Shown: positions 51,881 through 60,920, counted from the first letter of the stretch. The stretch: DNA of 64,000 bases from Paenibacillus sp. 481 (GCF_021223605.1 NZ_CP075175.1:5287501-5351500); one strand, 5' to 3'. Notes: generated by a model not told the origin, from the letters alone. Made by a program: numbers and translations.

Positions 51881-51938
51881 ATGTAAGTACCTGTACTAAA
51901 AGTGCATACTTACATTTTTGTAGTGATCTCTTTATACT
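51881..51938 (+). promoter_or_regulatory. Operator and promoter of the oxidoreductase at 51981
   Basis: Perfect 9-bp inverted repeat ATGTAAGTA (51881-51889) / TACTTACAT (51907-51915). Its right arm holds a -35 TTACAT (51910-51915) placed 17 bp before a -10 TATACT (51933-51938). Sequence within it (TAAGTAC...CTAAAAGTGC) is shared with the hxlR operator at 15442-15463. Confidence 0.6.
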
Positions 51939-51980
51939 CAAAACATAAATCACAAACCACCCTTAAAGGAGGACAAAACT

Positions 51981-52511
51981 TTGAAAACTCTTGTAATCGT
52001 AACACACCCAAGCATAGAAACATCCGTCATCAATAAACGGTGGGTCGAGGAACTCCATAAATATCCGGAAAAATATACGGTACATGAATTGCATAAGGTT
52101 TACCCTGACGGAAACATCGATGTGGAAAAAGAGCAACAACTCATTGAATCACATGGTAATCTGGTTCTACAGTTCCCAGTGTATTGGTTTAATTGCCCGC
52201 CGCTGCTTAAAAAATGGCTTGATGACGTGTTTGCATATGGTTGGGCTTATGGTTCAAACGGAGGCGATAAATTAAAAGATCGCAAAATTGCTTTAGCTGT
52301 ATCGGCCGGAATTAAACAAGCAGATTATAGTGCAGAGGGAAGATATAAGTACACACTGGAACATTTGTTAGCTCCTTTTGAAACTTCCTTCCTATACTGC
52401 CATGCCGATTATCGTTCGTTCTTTGCGTTTTATGGCACAGAATATGAGCCGTCTGCAAGCGAAGTGGACACAAGTGCACAAAATTATTTGAAGTTTATTA
52501 ACAATCTGTAA
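51981..52511 (+). CDS. NAD(P)H oxidoreductase, flavodoxin-like fold (YwrO/KefF type)
   Basis: 176-aa FMN-dependent quinone reductase-like protein. FMN loop THPSIETSVINKRW (about 8-21), LVLQFPVYWFNCPPLLKKWLDDVF (about 60-83) and an AVSAGIKQADYSAEGRYKYTLEHLLAPFE segment. It is related to, but distinct from, the oxidoreductase at 14769. The start codon is TTG, with AAAGGAGG at good distance. A single gene whose promoter has an HxlR-like operator; no regulator is adjacent. Probable role in quinone or electrophile detoxification. Confidence 0.92.
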   Translation: MKTLVIVTHPSIETSVINKRWVEELHKYPEKYTVHELHKVYPDGNIDVEKEQQLIESHGNLVLQFPVYWFNCPPLLKKWLDDVFAYGWAYGSNGGDKLKDRKIALAVSAGIKQADYSAEGRYKYTLEHLLAPFETSFLYCHADYRSFFAFYGTEYEPSASEVDTSAQNYLKFINNL

Positions 52512-52537
52512 TCAATTACTTGATTAAAGCTAAATAA

Positions 52538-52574
52538 AAAAGAAGTATTTCCGTGTTCAGGAGATACTTCTTTT
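52538..52574. terminator. Bidirectional terminator between convergent genes
   Basis: AAAAGAAGTAT / ATACTTCTTTT stem, serving the plus-strand oxidoreductase and the minus-strand siderophore operon. Confidence 0.85.
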
Positions 52575-52605
52575 GATTTACATGAGCTCATTATGCCGCA
52601 TTACC

Positions 52606-53385
52606 TCATTTTAATTTTGGACAAGTTAAGCAGTAATCATGATCATCCGAAATTTTGTATAAAAAGCAGCATGTCTTTCGAACACGGATCGGCGTGTCCG
52701 AATAAGACGTTGTACATTTAGGACTGTTATACTTTTTCATCGGATTCTCTCTTTCTCCAAAGAGATGTGCTGGCGCTTCTTGAACTAAATATTGAAAATC
52801 TTCTTGAATACGAGCTTTTTGTTGATCACTAGCCCCCTCTAACATGCGCCTTTCATACAGCCAATATACGGAAATAGCTGCATTTTCCCATAAAATAGAG
52901 GTCGGCACCTTTGCCACTTTGGAGACAGAATTCCACACTTCCGCCATATTCCCCGCAAAAATACGTTGAATCATTTGTTCACGCCAAATATACCGATCTC
53001 CGCCTGTAGGCTCGGTTACTCGCCAATCGCTTAAACATACCTCAGGCAGCCAAGACTTGTCTTCATCCACGGACTCAATATGACAGTTTTCAATCGAGTA
53101 ATCCAATCCCTTATTAAACATCGTCATGGCATAAAGGCCAGAAGCCATTGTGAGATAAGCATATCTCTTGGACAATTGAGACAAGCTAGCAGCTGCATTT
53201 GAGCATTGAAAGATCGTCTTTGCCGCTTCTAAGTATTCCTGACACTTTGCTGTATCCAACAAATCTACCGCTGGAATGGATAAACGGCTGTCTCGCGACG
53301 CATGTAAGGTCAAACGAAAATGTTCTGTTAGAATGTTTACTTCCTCTGGCTCAAACAAGGACAGCTGCAAGTTACTCTTATTCAT
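52606..53385 (-). CDS. FhuF-like (2Fe-2S) ferric siderophore reductase
   Basis: 259-aa protein with a C-terminal 2Fe-2S centre of the FhuF type: adjacent cysteines in KTCCFLYK, then YCLTCPKLK at the very end. The upstream part resembles the FhuF/IucA-like reductase fold. It would reduce ferric siderophore in the cytoplasm to release iron. It is the last gene of the uptake operon, 40 bp after a permease gene. The start at MNKSNLQL (AGAGG upstream) is preferred; 12 codons more are possible. Confidence 0.85.
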   Translation of the reverse strand: MNKSNLQLSLFEPEEVNILTEHFRLTLHASRDSRLSIPAVDLLDTAKCQEYLEAAKTIFQCSNAAASLSQLSKRYAYLTMASGLYAMTMFNKGLDYSIENCHIESVDEDKSWLPEVCLSDWRVTEPTGGDRYIWREQMIQRIFAGNMAEVWNSVSKVAKVPTSILWENAAISVYWLYERRMLEGASDQQKARIQEDFQYLVQEAPAHLFGERENPMKKYNSPKCTTSYSDTPIRVRKTCCFLYKISDDHDYCLTCPKLK

Positions 53386-53424
53386 TCTCTCTCTACCTCT
53401 TCCATGTAGGCTGTTTCCCATCAG

Positions 53425-54465
53425 TTATTGATGACGATTACGATACAGTAAGTAAATAAAAAATGGCGCCCCAATTCCAGATACAAATACACCGGCTGGA
53501 ATATCAAGCGGAATAAAGGCGGTTCTGGCCACGATATCTGCTGCACACACGATCATCCCACCGATGAGGGCCGACACGAGAACCAATCCTCCCATTGCTC
53601 GTCCAACCAGTTGTCTGGCGATATGCGGTGCAATTAAACCTACAAATCCTATGCCTCCAGCGAACGCTACAGCCGATCCTGCTAAGGCAACACTAACAAA
53701 TAGCAAACCGAATCGGTGCATTTGCACCCGAACACCTAGACTAGTGGCGACTTGGTCCCCCATCTCCTGTGCATTCGCGGTTCTGGAAAATAATAAGGTT
53801 AATGGGACAAAAATAAGCACCCAGGGTAGCATAGCATAAACCTTCGCCCAACTCGCACCGTATACACTTCCAGTTAGCCAGAGATAAGCATGGCTCGTAG
53901 TGACCGTACTACCGAGTACGAGCAGCAACGTGGTCATCGCCCCCATCGCTGCCGCCATCCCAATTCCGACAAGAACAAGTCGAATCGGGGTGACCCCTTT
54001 TTTCCATGCTAATGTATAAACAAGCATAGACATGATTCCGGCACCTGCTATAGCGGCAGCAGGCAGCCATTTCATGCTTATGGAGCCAGCAAAATAAGTG
54101 ATAAAAATAACAGCCGCGAAGGAAGCTCCACCTGTAATCCCAACTATATCTGGAGAGCCAAGCGGATTTCTAATCATACTTTGCAAAATAAGGCCCGAAA
54201 CGCCAAGCGCAGCTCCCACGAGCAAGGCAAGTAACATGCGCGGAAGTCTGATGGAATCAATAATAAACGTAAATTTCCCATTCCCGATGCCCAATACTTG
54301 TTTGATTACCTCTACAGGGGGAATCATCGTACTACCGATGGATAACCCCACCAAAAATAGCATGAGAAGTAGACATCCTAATCCAAAAAGGACAACGATC
54401 GTTTTCTTGTCCAGAAAAATAGACGCTGTTGCAGACCGATTTCGTAACGAAATGTATTTACTCAC
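53425..54465 (-). CDS. Ferric siderophore ABC transporter permease (FecCD family)
   Basis: 346-aa permease with about nine to ten membrane segments. The FecCD family features are LPRMLLALLVGAALGVSGLI, MIRNPLGSPDIVGITGGASF and GGIGFVGLIAPHIARQLVGR (ATPase contact loop). The start is GTG, overlapping the upstream permease stop by 4 bp (GTGA), so the two subunits are translationally coupled. Similar to YfhA of Bacillus. Confidence 0.94.
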   Translation of the reverse strand: MSKYISLRNRSATASIFLDKKTIVVLFGLGCLLLMLFLVGLSIGSTMIPPVEVIKQVLGIGNGKFTFIIDSIRLPRMLLALLVGAALGVSGLILQSMIRNPLGSPDIVGITGGASFAAVIFITYFAGSISMKWLPAAAIAGAGIMSMLVYTLAWKKGVTPIRLVLVGIGMAAAMGAMTTLLLVLGSTVTTSHAYLWLTGSVYGASWAKVYAMLPWVLIFVPLTLLFSRTANAQEMGDQVATSLGVRVQMHRFGLLFVSVALAGSAVAFAGGIGFVGLIAPHIARQLVGRAMGGLVLVSALIGGMIVCAADIVARTAFIPLDIPAGVFVSGIGAPFFIYLLYRNRHQ

Positions 54466-55475
54466 GTTTTTTTAAGCCCCCTGCGCGCAATATAAATAAA
54501 GAAGGGTGTTCCAATTATAGCGGTCATGACGCCAATCGGAACTTCCTGGGGCATAATAATAAATCTTGCAGACACATCTGCCAGCAGCAATAAACTGGCT
54601 CCAAATATCGCACAATAAGGTATAATCCAGCGATAATCGATTCCTACAAGACCACGAACAAGATGTGGGACAATTAAACCTACAAAGCCAATAGATCCCC
54701 CTACTGCAACGGAGCCTCCGGCAAGGCATACGATAGCAGTTGCCATTAATACTTTCACTAAAGTGGTTCGTTGACCCAAACTTGTTGCTATATCATCTCC
54801 AGAGGTAAGAATGTTGATCGAATTTCCTAGTAAACATGCCAACAGCCAGCCTCCAACGATAAACGGCAATACAGGAACTAGCATTTCGACTGATTTCCCT
54901 GCTACAGAACCAGCTAGCCAGAATAGCACTTGTTCTAAATTTTGTTCACTTATGACTAGCATCCCTTGAGTTAAGCTTACGAATAAGGCCGTCATAGCCG
55001 ATCCGGCCAAAACTATTTTAATTGGTGATAGTCCGTCTCTTCCTATCGATCCAAGAAAATAGACCATTGCTGCTGCGACTCCAGCGCCAAAAAAGGCAGC
55101 CCACATATAGTGGGTTAAGGAAGAGAGTGAAAAGAAAGTGAGGGCGAGTACAATAAAAAAAATAGCGCCCGCGTTGATGCCGAACGTACTAGGAGACGCT
55201 AGTGGATTTTTCGTCAATGCTTGCATGAGTGCTCCAGCAATCGCCAAGCTCGCCCCAATAACGGTTGCAATTACTGCTCGTGAAATTCTTGACGTTGTGA
55301 CAATAACATGTTCTTCGGACTGTCCGTCAAAATGAGTAAAGGCTTCGATGGCCGTACGAAATGAGATCGGAATTTGCCCATAAACAATACTGAGCATAAA
55401 TGAAGCCATAAGAAGGCATAAACCAAAAATTAAACCTATCATTTTTGCTGTTAGACTCGAAAATAAATGTATCAT
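54462..55475 (-). CDS. Ferric siderophore ABC transporter permease (FecCD family)
   Basis: About 337-aa permease, partner of the one encoded at 53425. ISRAVIATVIGASLAIAGAL, LTKNPLASPSTFGINAGAIF and GGSIGFVGLIVPHLVRGLVG are family signatures. The ATG at 55475 is chosen; five further in-frame codons begin at a GTG that overlaps the ribosome site. Similar to YfiZ of Bacillus. Encoded about 85 bp after the binding protein gene. Confidence 0.94.
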   Translation of the reverse strand: MIHLFSSLTAKMIGLIFGLCLLMASFMLSIVYGQIPISFRTAIEAFTHFDGQSEEHVIVTTSRISRAVIATVIGASLAIAGALMQALTKNPLASPSTFGINAGAIFFIVLALTFFSLSSLTHYMWAAFFGAGVAAAMVYFLGSIGRDGLSPIKIVLAGSAMTALFVSLTQGMLVISEQNLEQVLFWLAGSVAGKSVEMLVPVLPFIVGGWLLACLLGNSINILTSGDDIATSLGQRTTLVKVLMATAIVCLAGGSVAVGGSIGFVGLIVPHLVRGLVGIDYRWIIPYCAIFGASLLLLADVSARFIIMPQEVPIGVMTAIIGTPFFIYIARRGLKKT

Positions 55476-55559
55476 TCTTCTCGTTTCCACTCCTGTTTGT
55501 ATCGAACAACAAGAATAGAGGTCATGAATACACCTCTATTCTTGTGATAAGTTTATTTA

Positions 55560-56594
55560 TTACTTATTATTTTTTAATTCGAATCGATCATAAAGTTCAT
55601 CCAGCATCATGTTGGCAGCAATAATACCGCCCCCCATGTTCCATACCACTTCGCCAACTTCATATACTTGGTTCAGCTTAACCGAATCGAGCTTTTTCCA
55701 TAAAGGATGTGCTTTCCATTCATCGTATGTTTGCTGAACAGCTGGCTCACCTTCAGGGTCTGTCAAAAATACGAAGCTGACATCTGCGTTCATATTCGGA
55801 ATACTCTCTTTATCCGTCAAACGGATTACTGTCGAACCTTTATCAACTTCTTTCTGTAAAAATTCAGTACGTGCAAAACCGAGCTCACTTAAAATATCGC
55901 CAGCGAAGCTACCCGCATAAATTCGCGCTTGACCAGCTCTAAAGTTAAGTACAGATGCTTTCATCGGCCACTTGCTTCCGAGCTTTGCAGTAATTTGTTG
56001 TTTGAAATCGGCTATCCTATTCTCCCATTGGGATAGAAGGGTTTGCGCCTCATTTTGCTTATTCGCCGCATTTCCAACAAGCTCAACCGTTTCTTTAAAC
56101 TTGAATAGTGTTTCATGAGTGACAGTAGGTGCAATTTGAGTTAGCTGTTCGTAGATGGCTTCATGACGTACTTTAGATGCAATAATTAAATCGGGGTTCA
56201 GCTTTGATATCTCTTCTAAATTGGGTTGTGTCTCTTGACCGACGACAGGAACATCTTTGAGATCTTTCCTGATATATTCATAGTAAGGCTGCTCCCACCA
56301 AGATTCGACAGCTCCTACCGGTTTAATTCCTAAAGCGACGGCAGCATCCGTTGCGCCTTGATACAAGGTCACAATACGTTGCGGCGTACCTTTTATTTCA
56401 GTCGTGCCCATGGCATGATTAATAACGCGAATTTCGTTCTTGGGGTCAGACGCTTGATCCTGCTTCGTTGCTGAGGTTTCTTGCTTAGGTGAAGACGTTG
56501 TCTCTGCGGATTTATTCCCCCCGCAACCAACGATAAGGAGTGTAAATACGACAAGCGCAACGAGTGTAAGTAATATTCGGTTTGACCTGAACAA
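55560..56594 (-). CDS. Iron-siderophore ABC transporter substrate-binding lipoprotein
   Basis: 344-aa FepB/FhuD-type binding protein (class III fold). The lipoprotein signal LLTLVALVVFTLLIVGCGG has a lipobox cysteine at about residue 24. The mature domain shows GTPQRIVTLYQGATDAAVAL, LNPDLIIASKVRHEAIYEQL and a C-terminal WNMGGGIIAANMMLDELYDR. Resembles YfiY. The start is TTG with AGGGAGAG upstream. First gene of the operon; a 19-bp Fur-like box lies at 56654-56672. The siderophore is not identifiable; no biosynthesis genes are nearby. Confidence 0.94.
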   Translation of the reverse strand: MFRSNRILLTLVALVVFTLLIVGCGGNKSAETTSSPKQETSATKQDQASDPKNEIRVINHAMGTTEIKGTPQRIVTLYQGATDAAVALGIKPVGAVESWWEQPYYEYIRKDLKDVPVVGQETQPNLEEISKLNPDLIIASKVRHEAIYEQLTQIAPTVTHETLFKFKETVELVGNAANKQNEAQTLLSQWENRIADFKQQITAKLGSKWPMKASVLNFRAGQARIYAGSFAGDILSELGFARTEFLQKEVDKGSTVIRLTDKESIPNMNADVSFVFLTDPEGEPAVQQTYDEWKAHPLWKKLDSVKLNQVYEVGEVVWNMGGGIIAANMMLDELYDRFELKNNK

Positions 56595-56653
56595 TGTGCT
56601 CTCTCCCTTTCCTATCCAGCTGTAATTTGAATCTTGTCAGTCTTGATAATAAC

Positions 56654-56672
56654 ATTGAGACTGATTCTCAAT
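56654..56672 (-). promoter_or_regulatory. Fur box of the siderophore uptake operon
   Basis: ATTGAGACTGATTCTCAAT, a 19-bp palindrome of Fur-box type (mismatch only in the centre), 60-78 bp upstream of the binding protein start. Implies induction under iron limitation. Confidence 0.75.
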
Positions 56673-56811
56673 GGCAATTGTACATTAGTAAACCATAACA
56701 AAATAGGCCTGTCAACACATATGTTCATACGTAACCTAGGACTGGTATAGCTGGCTTTTAATGCTTAACAAGTGATTCTTTTTAACTTCTGCAATGCACG
56801 AATATGAATAA

Positions 56812-56850
56812 AGCGACACTTCAGAACGAAAAAACGTTCGAAGTGTCGCT
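56812..56850. terminator. Hairpin downstream of the HxlR gene at 56976
   Basis: AGCGACACTTC / GAAGTGTCGCT, perfect 11-bp stem with an inner GAACG / CGTTC (56824-56839). It separates the HxlR gene from the siderophore promoter. Confidence 0.65.
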
Positions 56851-56975
56851 GATGTTCAATTTCAGAAATGTAATGATTTCATTGTGATTGCTTATGTTCG
56901 AGGAAAAACTCATTTGCCTGCAAGTAAATAAATCAAGCTATAGCCTACTCTTACTATCAATTGAAATAGCTATGC

Positions 56976-57335
56976 CTACCGCTGTACTTCCTCCAGAGCT
57001 GATGTACTGTTTTGCTCTCCCCACTCACACATCATATTTAACACTGGGATGAGAGAAAGACCACGTTCCGATAATGAATATTCAACCTTTGGAGGTATTT
57101 GGGGAAATTCCTTACGTATAATAAGGTCATCTGCCTCTAACTCTTTTAACATAACGCTTAGCGTTTTAAAGGAAATGGTACCGATACATCGCTTCAGCTC
57201 ATTATGCCGCATAACCTTATTTTCAGCCAGCCAATACATAATGATCATTTTATATTTACCGCCTATTATGGATAAGGTGTATCCAAAGCCAGTGTCTTTT
57301 AGTCCCACGCCAGTCGGAACGCATGTTTCGCTCAC
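56976..57335 (-). CDS. HxlR-family transcriptional regulator
   Basis: 119-aa HxlR regulator. TLSIIGGKYKMIIMYWLAEN, then RHNELKRCIGTISFKTLSVM and the wing RKEFPQIPPKVEYSLSERGL. One N-terminal cysteine (ETCVPTGVG, residue 5) is at the place used by redox- or quinone-sensing members such as YodB and CatR, so thiol sensing is possible. It stands alone: the gene on its 5' side is over 400 bp away and not divergent, so the target is unknown. Confidence 0.93.
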   Translation of the reverse strand: MSETCVPTGVGLKDTGFGYTLSIIGGKYKMIIMYWLAENKVMRHNELKRCIGTISFKTLSVMLKELEADDLIIRKEFPQIPPKVEYSLSERGLSLIPVLNMMCEWGEQNSTSALEEVQR

Positions 57336-57607
57336 AAATTACACTCTCCTTCTGATTAGTTGGTGAGATATATATTGTTCCATTTAAATAATAAATTCAA
57401 CTATTTCTGGTCTTGTTAGCTACCCTACACAAAAAAATGGACATGTCCGTCTATAGAAAACGGATGTCCATATATGATGTGTAACACCATATGAAAATAC
57501 AGTAGATTCATAAGAGCGTCAACAACACTTATTAATTACTATTATATCGTATTTGGATGACAAGAACATATATCGATACTACTTCATTTTTCTTTTTTGT
57601 AAAATGA

Positions 57608-57637
57608 AGAACGCGTTCCTTTATGGTAACGCGTTCT
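57608..57637. terminator. Hairpin downstream of the acyltransferase gene
   Basis: AGAACGCGTT / AACGCGTTCT perfect stem, T-rich on the minus side, 150 bp after the stop at 57786. A further inverted repeat (TGGACAT-N-CCGT / ACGG-ATGTCCA) lies at 57437-57471. No convincing gene in 57336-57785. Confidence 0.6.
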
Positions 57638-57785
57638 AGAGTGTCAATTCTTGCTCCTCCGGTATGAGGCGCGAATGGTGATTCATGTTTTCTTAGCACA
57701 TATTCGTACGATGGATGACCACCTAATCTCCCTGTTTTCTTCAGCTTCCAAGAGGAGCTTCGGATAACTATGGCATAGCATACGA

Positions 57786-59102
57786 CTACTCCGTTAGCTC
57801 TAACACCATATTGTCCAGAAGCCTGCTCACCTCTTGTTCGGAAACAGCAGGCGTATGATAGCCCACACACAACGTGAGCTTATTGCGATAGGAGCTTACC
57901 CCCACACTGAAACACGGGGCATACATAATCGGCGAAGTCATGTGACCCGTTATCGCATCACAAGCTCCAAATTGGATAACATGTTTCGATAGGACACCGA
58001 AATTGGTCATCAGCGGCAACGCCATGTTCAGCTGGCTCCCCATTTCATACTGCTTCGCCATCACCGCTCTGGCAGCGGACAGAGGCATTGCCGCCATCTT
58101 CTCCACCCCTGCTGCAGAAGACAAGCCGGGTTTATTCTCCTTAATCGCATCCATGGCGCGCTTCACTTTTTCCAGCGTTGTCTCAAACCGCTCGCCTTCA
58201 TTCATTTCAATCTCCGGCATCTCCATGCCGGACAAATTACACAGCGCCCCTGTTGTGCGATTCGGCAAATATCGGCGCAAATCGACCGTCATCCCAATGG
58301 CTTTTTCTTTGGTACGAGGCTCCATATAGACTGCCTGCTTCGCAATGGAGCGGAAATAGGCCGCAAGCAAGCCATCATTGATCGTAGCTCCGACGGCTTT
58401 GGTTCGTGCAGTGAGCTTTTCCATTTGCTGTTGATCCAAGCTTCTCATCGCGATCACAGGAGTTAGGTTCTCTTGTGAATGAGCTGGAAAAGACCAGAGG
58501 GAAGCGGCCCCTGCGTGCTGTTGGAGGGCTGACGAAATATCCGTAATTCCTAATGCTGCAAACAGAGGAGCTTGATCCCGAAAACCTTGTTCGCTCTCTA
58601 TCATTTCTTGCTGGATTGAATCGTAAACCTCTCCCTTATATAGCCGCGTGTATAGCGTAGCCAACAGCTGTATAAACTCTTTTACCCCTGCCCCATCCAT
58701 GCAAAGATGCGAAACTTTTAAGCAGAGGGAATCATGATTGGATCTAAACAACTGCATTTCCAACACAGGACCGTTAATCCATTCAATCGGCTGCGCAAGA
58801 TACGCTTCTATTACGGCTTCCCTTTCATTATCTTCACAGCTCTGAACCGACAAAATGGACTCGACTGAACAATCTATACATTTTTCCCAATAAGGCGTTT
58901 CAGCCTCTACAAATCTACTGTTTAAAATAGGGTTTTTGGCTGCTATAAGTTGGAGGGCTTGCTTTAATAAGCTGGTATCGAGCTGCTTAGAAAAATGTAG
59001 TGTGGCTCCAATGTGTTGGGCAGCAAAAAACAGCCCCAATAAATAGTTCATCCGGTCCTGCGGTTCGGCTGGAAATATAGTTCCTTTTTGTTCTTCCTTC
59101 AT
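57786..59102 (-). CDS. Stand-alone condensation-domain-like acyltransferase
   Basis: 438-aa protein of the chloramphenicol acetyltransferase/condensation domain superfamily, like PapA or alcohol acetyltransferases. The active-site HxxxDG motif is KVSHLCMDGAGVKEF (about 129-143). The second half has GATINDGLLAAYFRSI and TVDLRRYLPNRTTGALCNLS, with the R and N of the solvent-channel DFGWG-like region replaced. No carrier or adenylation domain is encoded nearby. It may esterify an alcohol or a hydroxylated lipid. An ABC-F gene lies 240 bp upstream. Confidence 0.85.
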   Translation of the reverse strand: MKEEQKGTIFPAEPQDRMNYLLGLFFAAQHIGATLHFSKQLDTSLLKQALQLIAAKNPILNSRFVEAETPYWEKCIDCSVESILSVQSCEDNEREAVIEAYLAQPIEWINGPVLEMQLFRSNHDSLCLKVSHLCMDGAGVKEFIQLLATLYTRLYKGEVYDSIQQEMIESEQGFRDQAPLFAALGITDISSALQQHAGAASLWSFPAHSQENLTPVIAMRSLDQQQMEKLTARTKAVGATINDGLLAAYFRSIAKQAVYMEPRTKEKAIGMTVDLRRYLPNRTTGALCNLSGMEMPEIEMNEGERFETTLEKVKRAMDAIKENKPGLSSAAGVEKMAAMPLSAARAVMAKQYEMGSQLNMALPLMTNFGVLSKHVIQFGACDAITGHMTSPIMYAPCFSVGVSSYRNKLTLCVGYHTPAVSEQEVSRLLDNMVLELTE

Positions 59103-59305
59103 AAAAAATCAACCTCCTATCGATTCATGCACGCAGCATCCTCAATTTTTAATTTTATAAACAAAAACTAAATTTGTTTATTTATTAATAAACGAATAAT
59201 AATATTATCTATAAAATTAGTCAATACACTTTATGGAAAATGGAGGTTCAAATTTCACATTTAGGTGAATAAAATGCTCCAATCAAAACAGAAGGCATAA
59301 AAAAT

Positions 59306-59332
59306 AAGCCCCCAAGATGATCTTGGCGGCTT
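59306..59332 (-). terminator. Terminator of the ABC-F gene
   Basis: AAGCCCCCAAGAT / ATCTTGGCGGCTT stem (one mismatch), TTATTTTTT on the minus strand, 9 bp past the stop. Confidence 0.85.
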
Positions 59333-59340
59333 ATCGTAAA

Positions 59341-60810
59341 CTAACTTGAAATTACTGTTGATACCATTTTTTTATCCATAATATTAAACTGCAAATCCGC
59401 TACATGTGTGACGAACTTCTTATCATGTGATACAAATATGATAGTTCCTTCATATGCAGCAATAAACCGTTCTAAGGCTTCAATCGCATGAATATCTAAA
59501 AAATTGGTCGGTTCGTCTAACAATAATATGTTATATTCCCCTAAGAACAACTGACAAAGTTGGAGGCGAATCGCTTCCCCACCACTTAATGATCTCACAC
59601 TTTTTCGTATATCCGAGCCGACGAATTGCATCGAATGTAACACGCCTCGTAAAAATCCTTCCTCATATTCCGAGCGATTTTTTACAAATTCTAGTACCGT
59701 TTCATCACTTGTAAATTGATAGCTCATTTGACGGAAGTAACCTATTTTCGCTTTTGGAGAAAGGGTTACACCTGCACCACTATTCGCAATATGCTGTAGC
59801 AATGTACTTTTACCACTACCATTTGCACCAGTAATGGCTATTTTCTTTCCAAGCGGAAGCTGGAAACTTACTTCATTCAGTAATACGTTATCCTCTACCT
59901 GGAGAGTAAGCCTGTCAGCCATAATTGGAAACTTATTATGCAGCGCCAAAGCTTTTGATTGGCGGAACACCATTTGCTTTTCCGCATGCACAGCTTCAAC
60001 TTCCTGCAGTTTTTCCATTCGCTGTTCAATCGCTTTTGCGGCACGATGCACTGCTTTTTGACTCGTACCTTTAGATTTGGTTTCCACCATACTGTTCGGT
60101 TTGGCCTTTGATTCTCGCTTCGACATGCTCCCTGCTTGCGCGATTTTTTCAGCCCTTTTCATCTTCTCTTGCGCTGCTTTTTCAAGTCGACTCTTTTCTT
60201 TGATGAATTGCTCATGAGCTTGACTCTGTTGTTCACGTTCCAACTGTTTCTGTGCTAAGTATGCGCTGTAATTTCCTGAATAGACGTGTACCTTACCATC
60301 ATGTACTTCCCAAATCGTTGTGACGAGTTCGTCTAGTACAGCACGGTCATGACTAATTAAGATAAGAGCTCCATAGTAATACCATAATTCATCAAGTGAA
60401 AATGAAATACCACCTTGATCCAAGTGTGTTGTCGGCTCATCCATGAGTAATGCTTCGTAATAATGAGTGAACATTTGTGCCAGCTTCAGCTTTGTTTGCT
60501 CTCCGCCACTTAACTGATCAGCATGTTGTGGAACAGCCAATCTTCCGAGTAACGCTGGGTCGGCTTCTTCGGCTGTAGGAGCATCAATTTGCTCAAAATA
60601 ACCATACTCTACGTGACGATGCACTTTCCCACTAGATGGTTGAACAAGACCAGCAAGCAACTTTATTAAGCTACTTTTCCCTGCACCATTTCTTCCGACA
60701 ATACCGATGCGATCCCATTGATGTACAGCTAATCTATCCATTTTTAATACCACTTTATCTAAATAAGTCAATTCCACATTATTAATTTCGAAACTTATTT
60801 GTTCCATCAT
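59341..60810 (-). CDS. ABC-F ribosomal protection ATPase (Vga/Msr/VmlR-like)
   Basis: 489-aa soluble protein with two ATPase domains and no membrane part. Walker A GRNGAGKSSLIKLLAG (about 39-54) and GANGSGKSTLLQHI (about 330-343); signatures LSGGEQTKLKLAQMF and LSGGEAIRLQLCQLFL; Walker B LLMDEPTTHLD and LLLDEPTNFLD. The long basic interdomain linker (about 185-300), which reaches the peptidyl-transferase centre in resistance ABC-F proteins, is present. Overall close to Vga(A)-type proteins that displace lincosamides, streptogramins A or pleuromutilins. GGAGG lies 5 bp before the ATG. The leader carries an attenuator. Confidence 0.92.
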   Translation of the reverse strand: MMEQISFEINNVELTYLDKVVLKMDRLAVHQWDRIGIVGRNGAGKSSLIKLLAGLVQPSSGKVHRHVEYGYFEQIDAPTAEEADPALLGRLAVPQHADQLSGGEQTKLKLAQMFTHYYEALLMDEPTTHLDQGGISFSLDELWYYYGALILISHDRAVLDELVTTIWEVHDGKVHVYSGNYSAYLAQKQLEREQQSQAHEQFIKEKSRLEKAAQEKMKRAEKIAQAGSMSKRESKAKPNSMVETKSKGTSQKAVHRAAKAIEQRMEKLQEVEAVHAEKQMVFRQSKALALHNKFPIMADRLTLQVEDNVLLNEVSFQLPLGKKIAITGANGSGKSTLLQHIANSGAGVTLSPKAKIGYFRQMSYQFTSDETVLEFVKNRSEYEEGFLRGVLHSMQFVGSDIRKSVRSLSGGEAIRLQLCQLFLGEYNILLLDEPTNFLDIHAIEALERFIAAYEGTIIFVSHDKKFVTHVADLQFNIMDKKMVSTVISS

Positions 60811-60815
60811 CGCTA

Positions 60816-60920
60816 CCTCCGAAATGTTGTAATTTCGTATCGATAGCTATAGGATCGATACGAGCTTCTACTTCAAGCTCGTATTAAAAAAATAATAAGG
60901 TCTGCACGGTTACCCCTCCT
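60816..60920 (-). promoter_or_regulatory. Attenuator leader of the ABC-F gene
   Basis: On the minus strand: ribosome site AGGAGGGG (60920-60913), then a seven-codon leader ORF starting with GTG (60907-60884, MQTLLFF). Three hairpins follow in a chain: H1 AAGCTCGTAT / ATACGAGCTT (60858-60884), H2 CGTATCGAT / ATCGATACG (60836-60862) and H3 CGAAAT / ATTTCG (60820-60837). H1 overlaps H2 by 5 bases and H2 overlaps H3 by 2. H3 abuts the GGAGG of the ABC-F gene. A ribosome stalled on the leader would disrupt H1 and let H2 form in place of H3, freeing the start. Confidence 0.65.
60884..60907 (-). CDS. Leader peptide of the ABC-F attenuator, 7 residues
   Basis: GTG CAG ACC TTA TTA TTT TTT TAA, giving MQTLLFF. 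AGGAGGGG lies 5 bp upstream, a stronger ribosome site than most genes here. The stop codon overlaps the first base of hairpin H1. A longer frame from an ATG at 61000 runs in the same frame, but a TATAAT lies immediately before that ATG, so it is probably the promoter -10 and the longer frame is not transcribed. Confidence 0.6.
   Translation of the reverse strand: MQTLLFF

Noticed and set aside
57532-57870. A 112-codon minus frame after the acyltransferase, and a short frame MLCHSYPK at about 57685-57780.
   Set aside because: The first overlaps the acyltransferase end in another frame; neither has a ribosome site. A hairpin at 57608-57637 interrupts the longer one.
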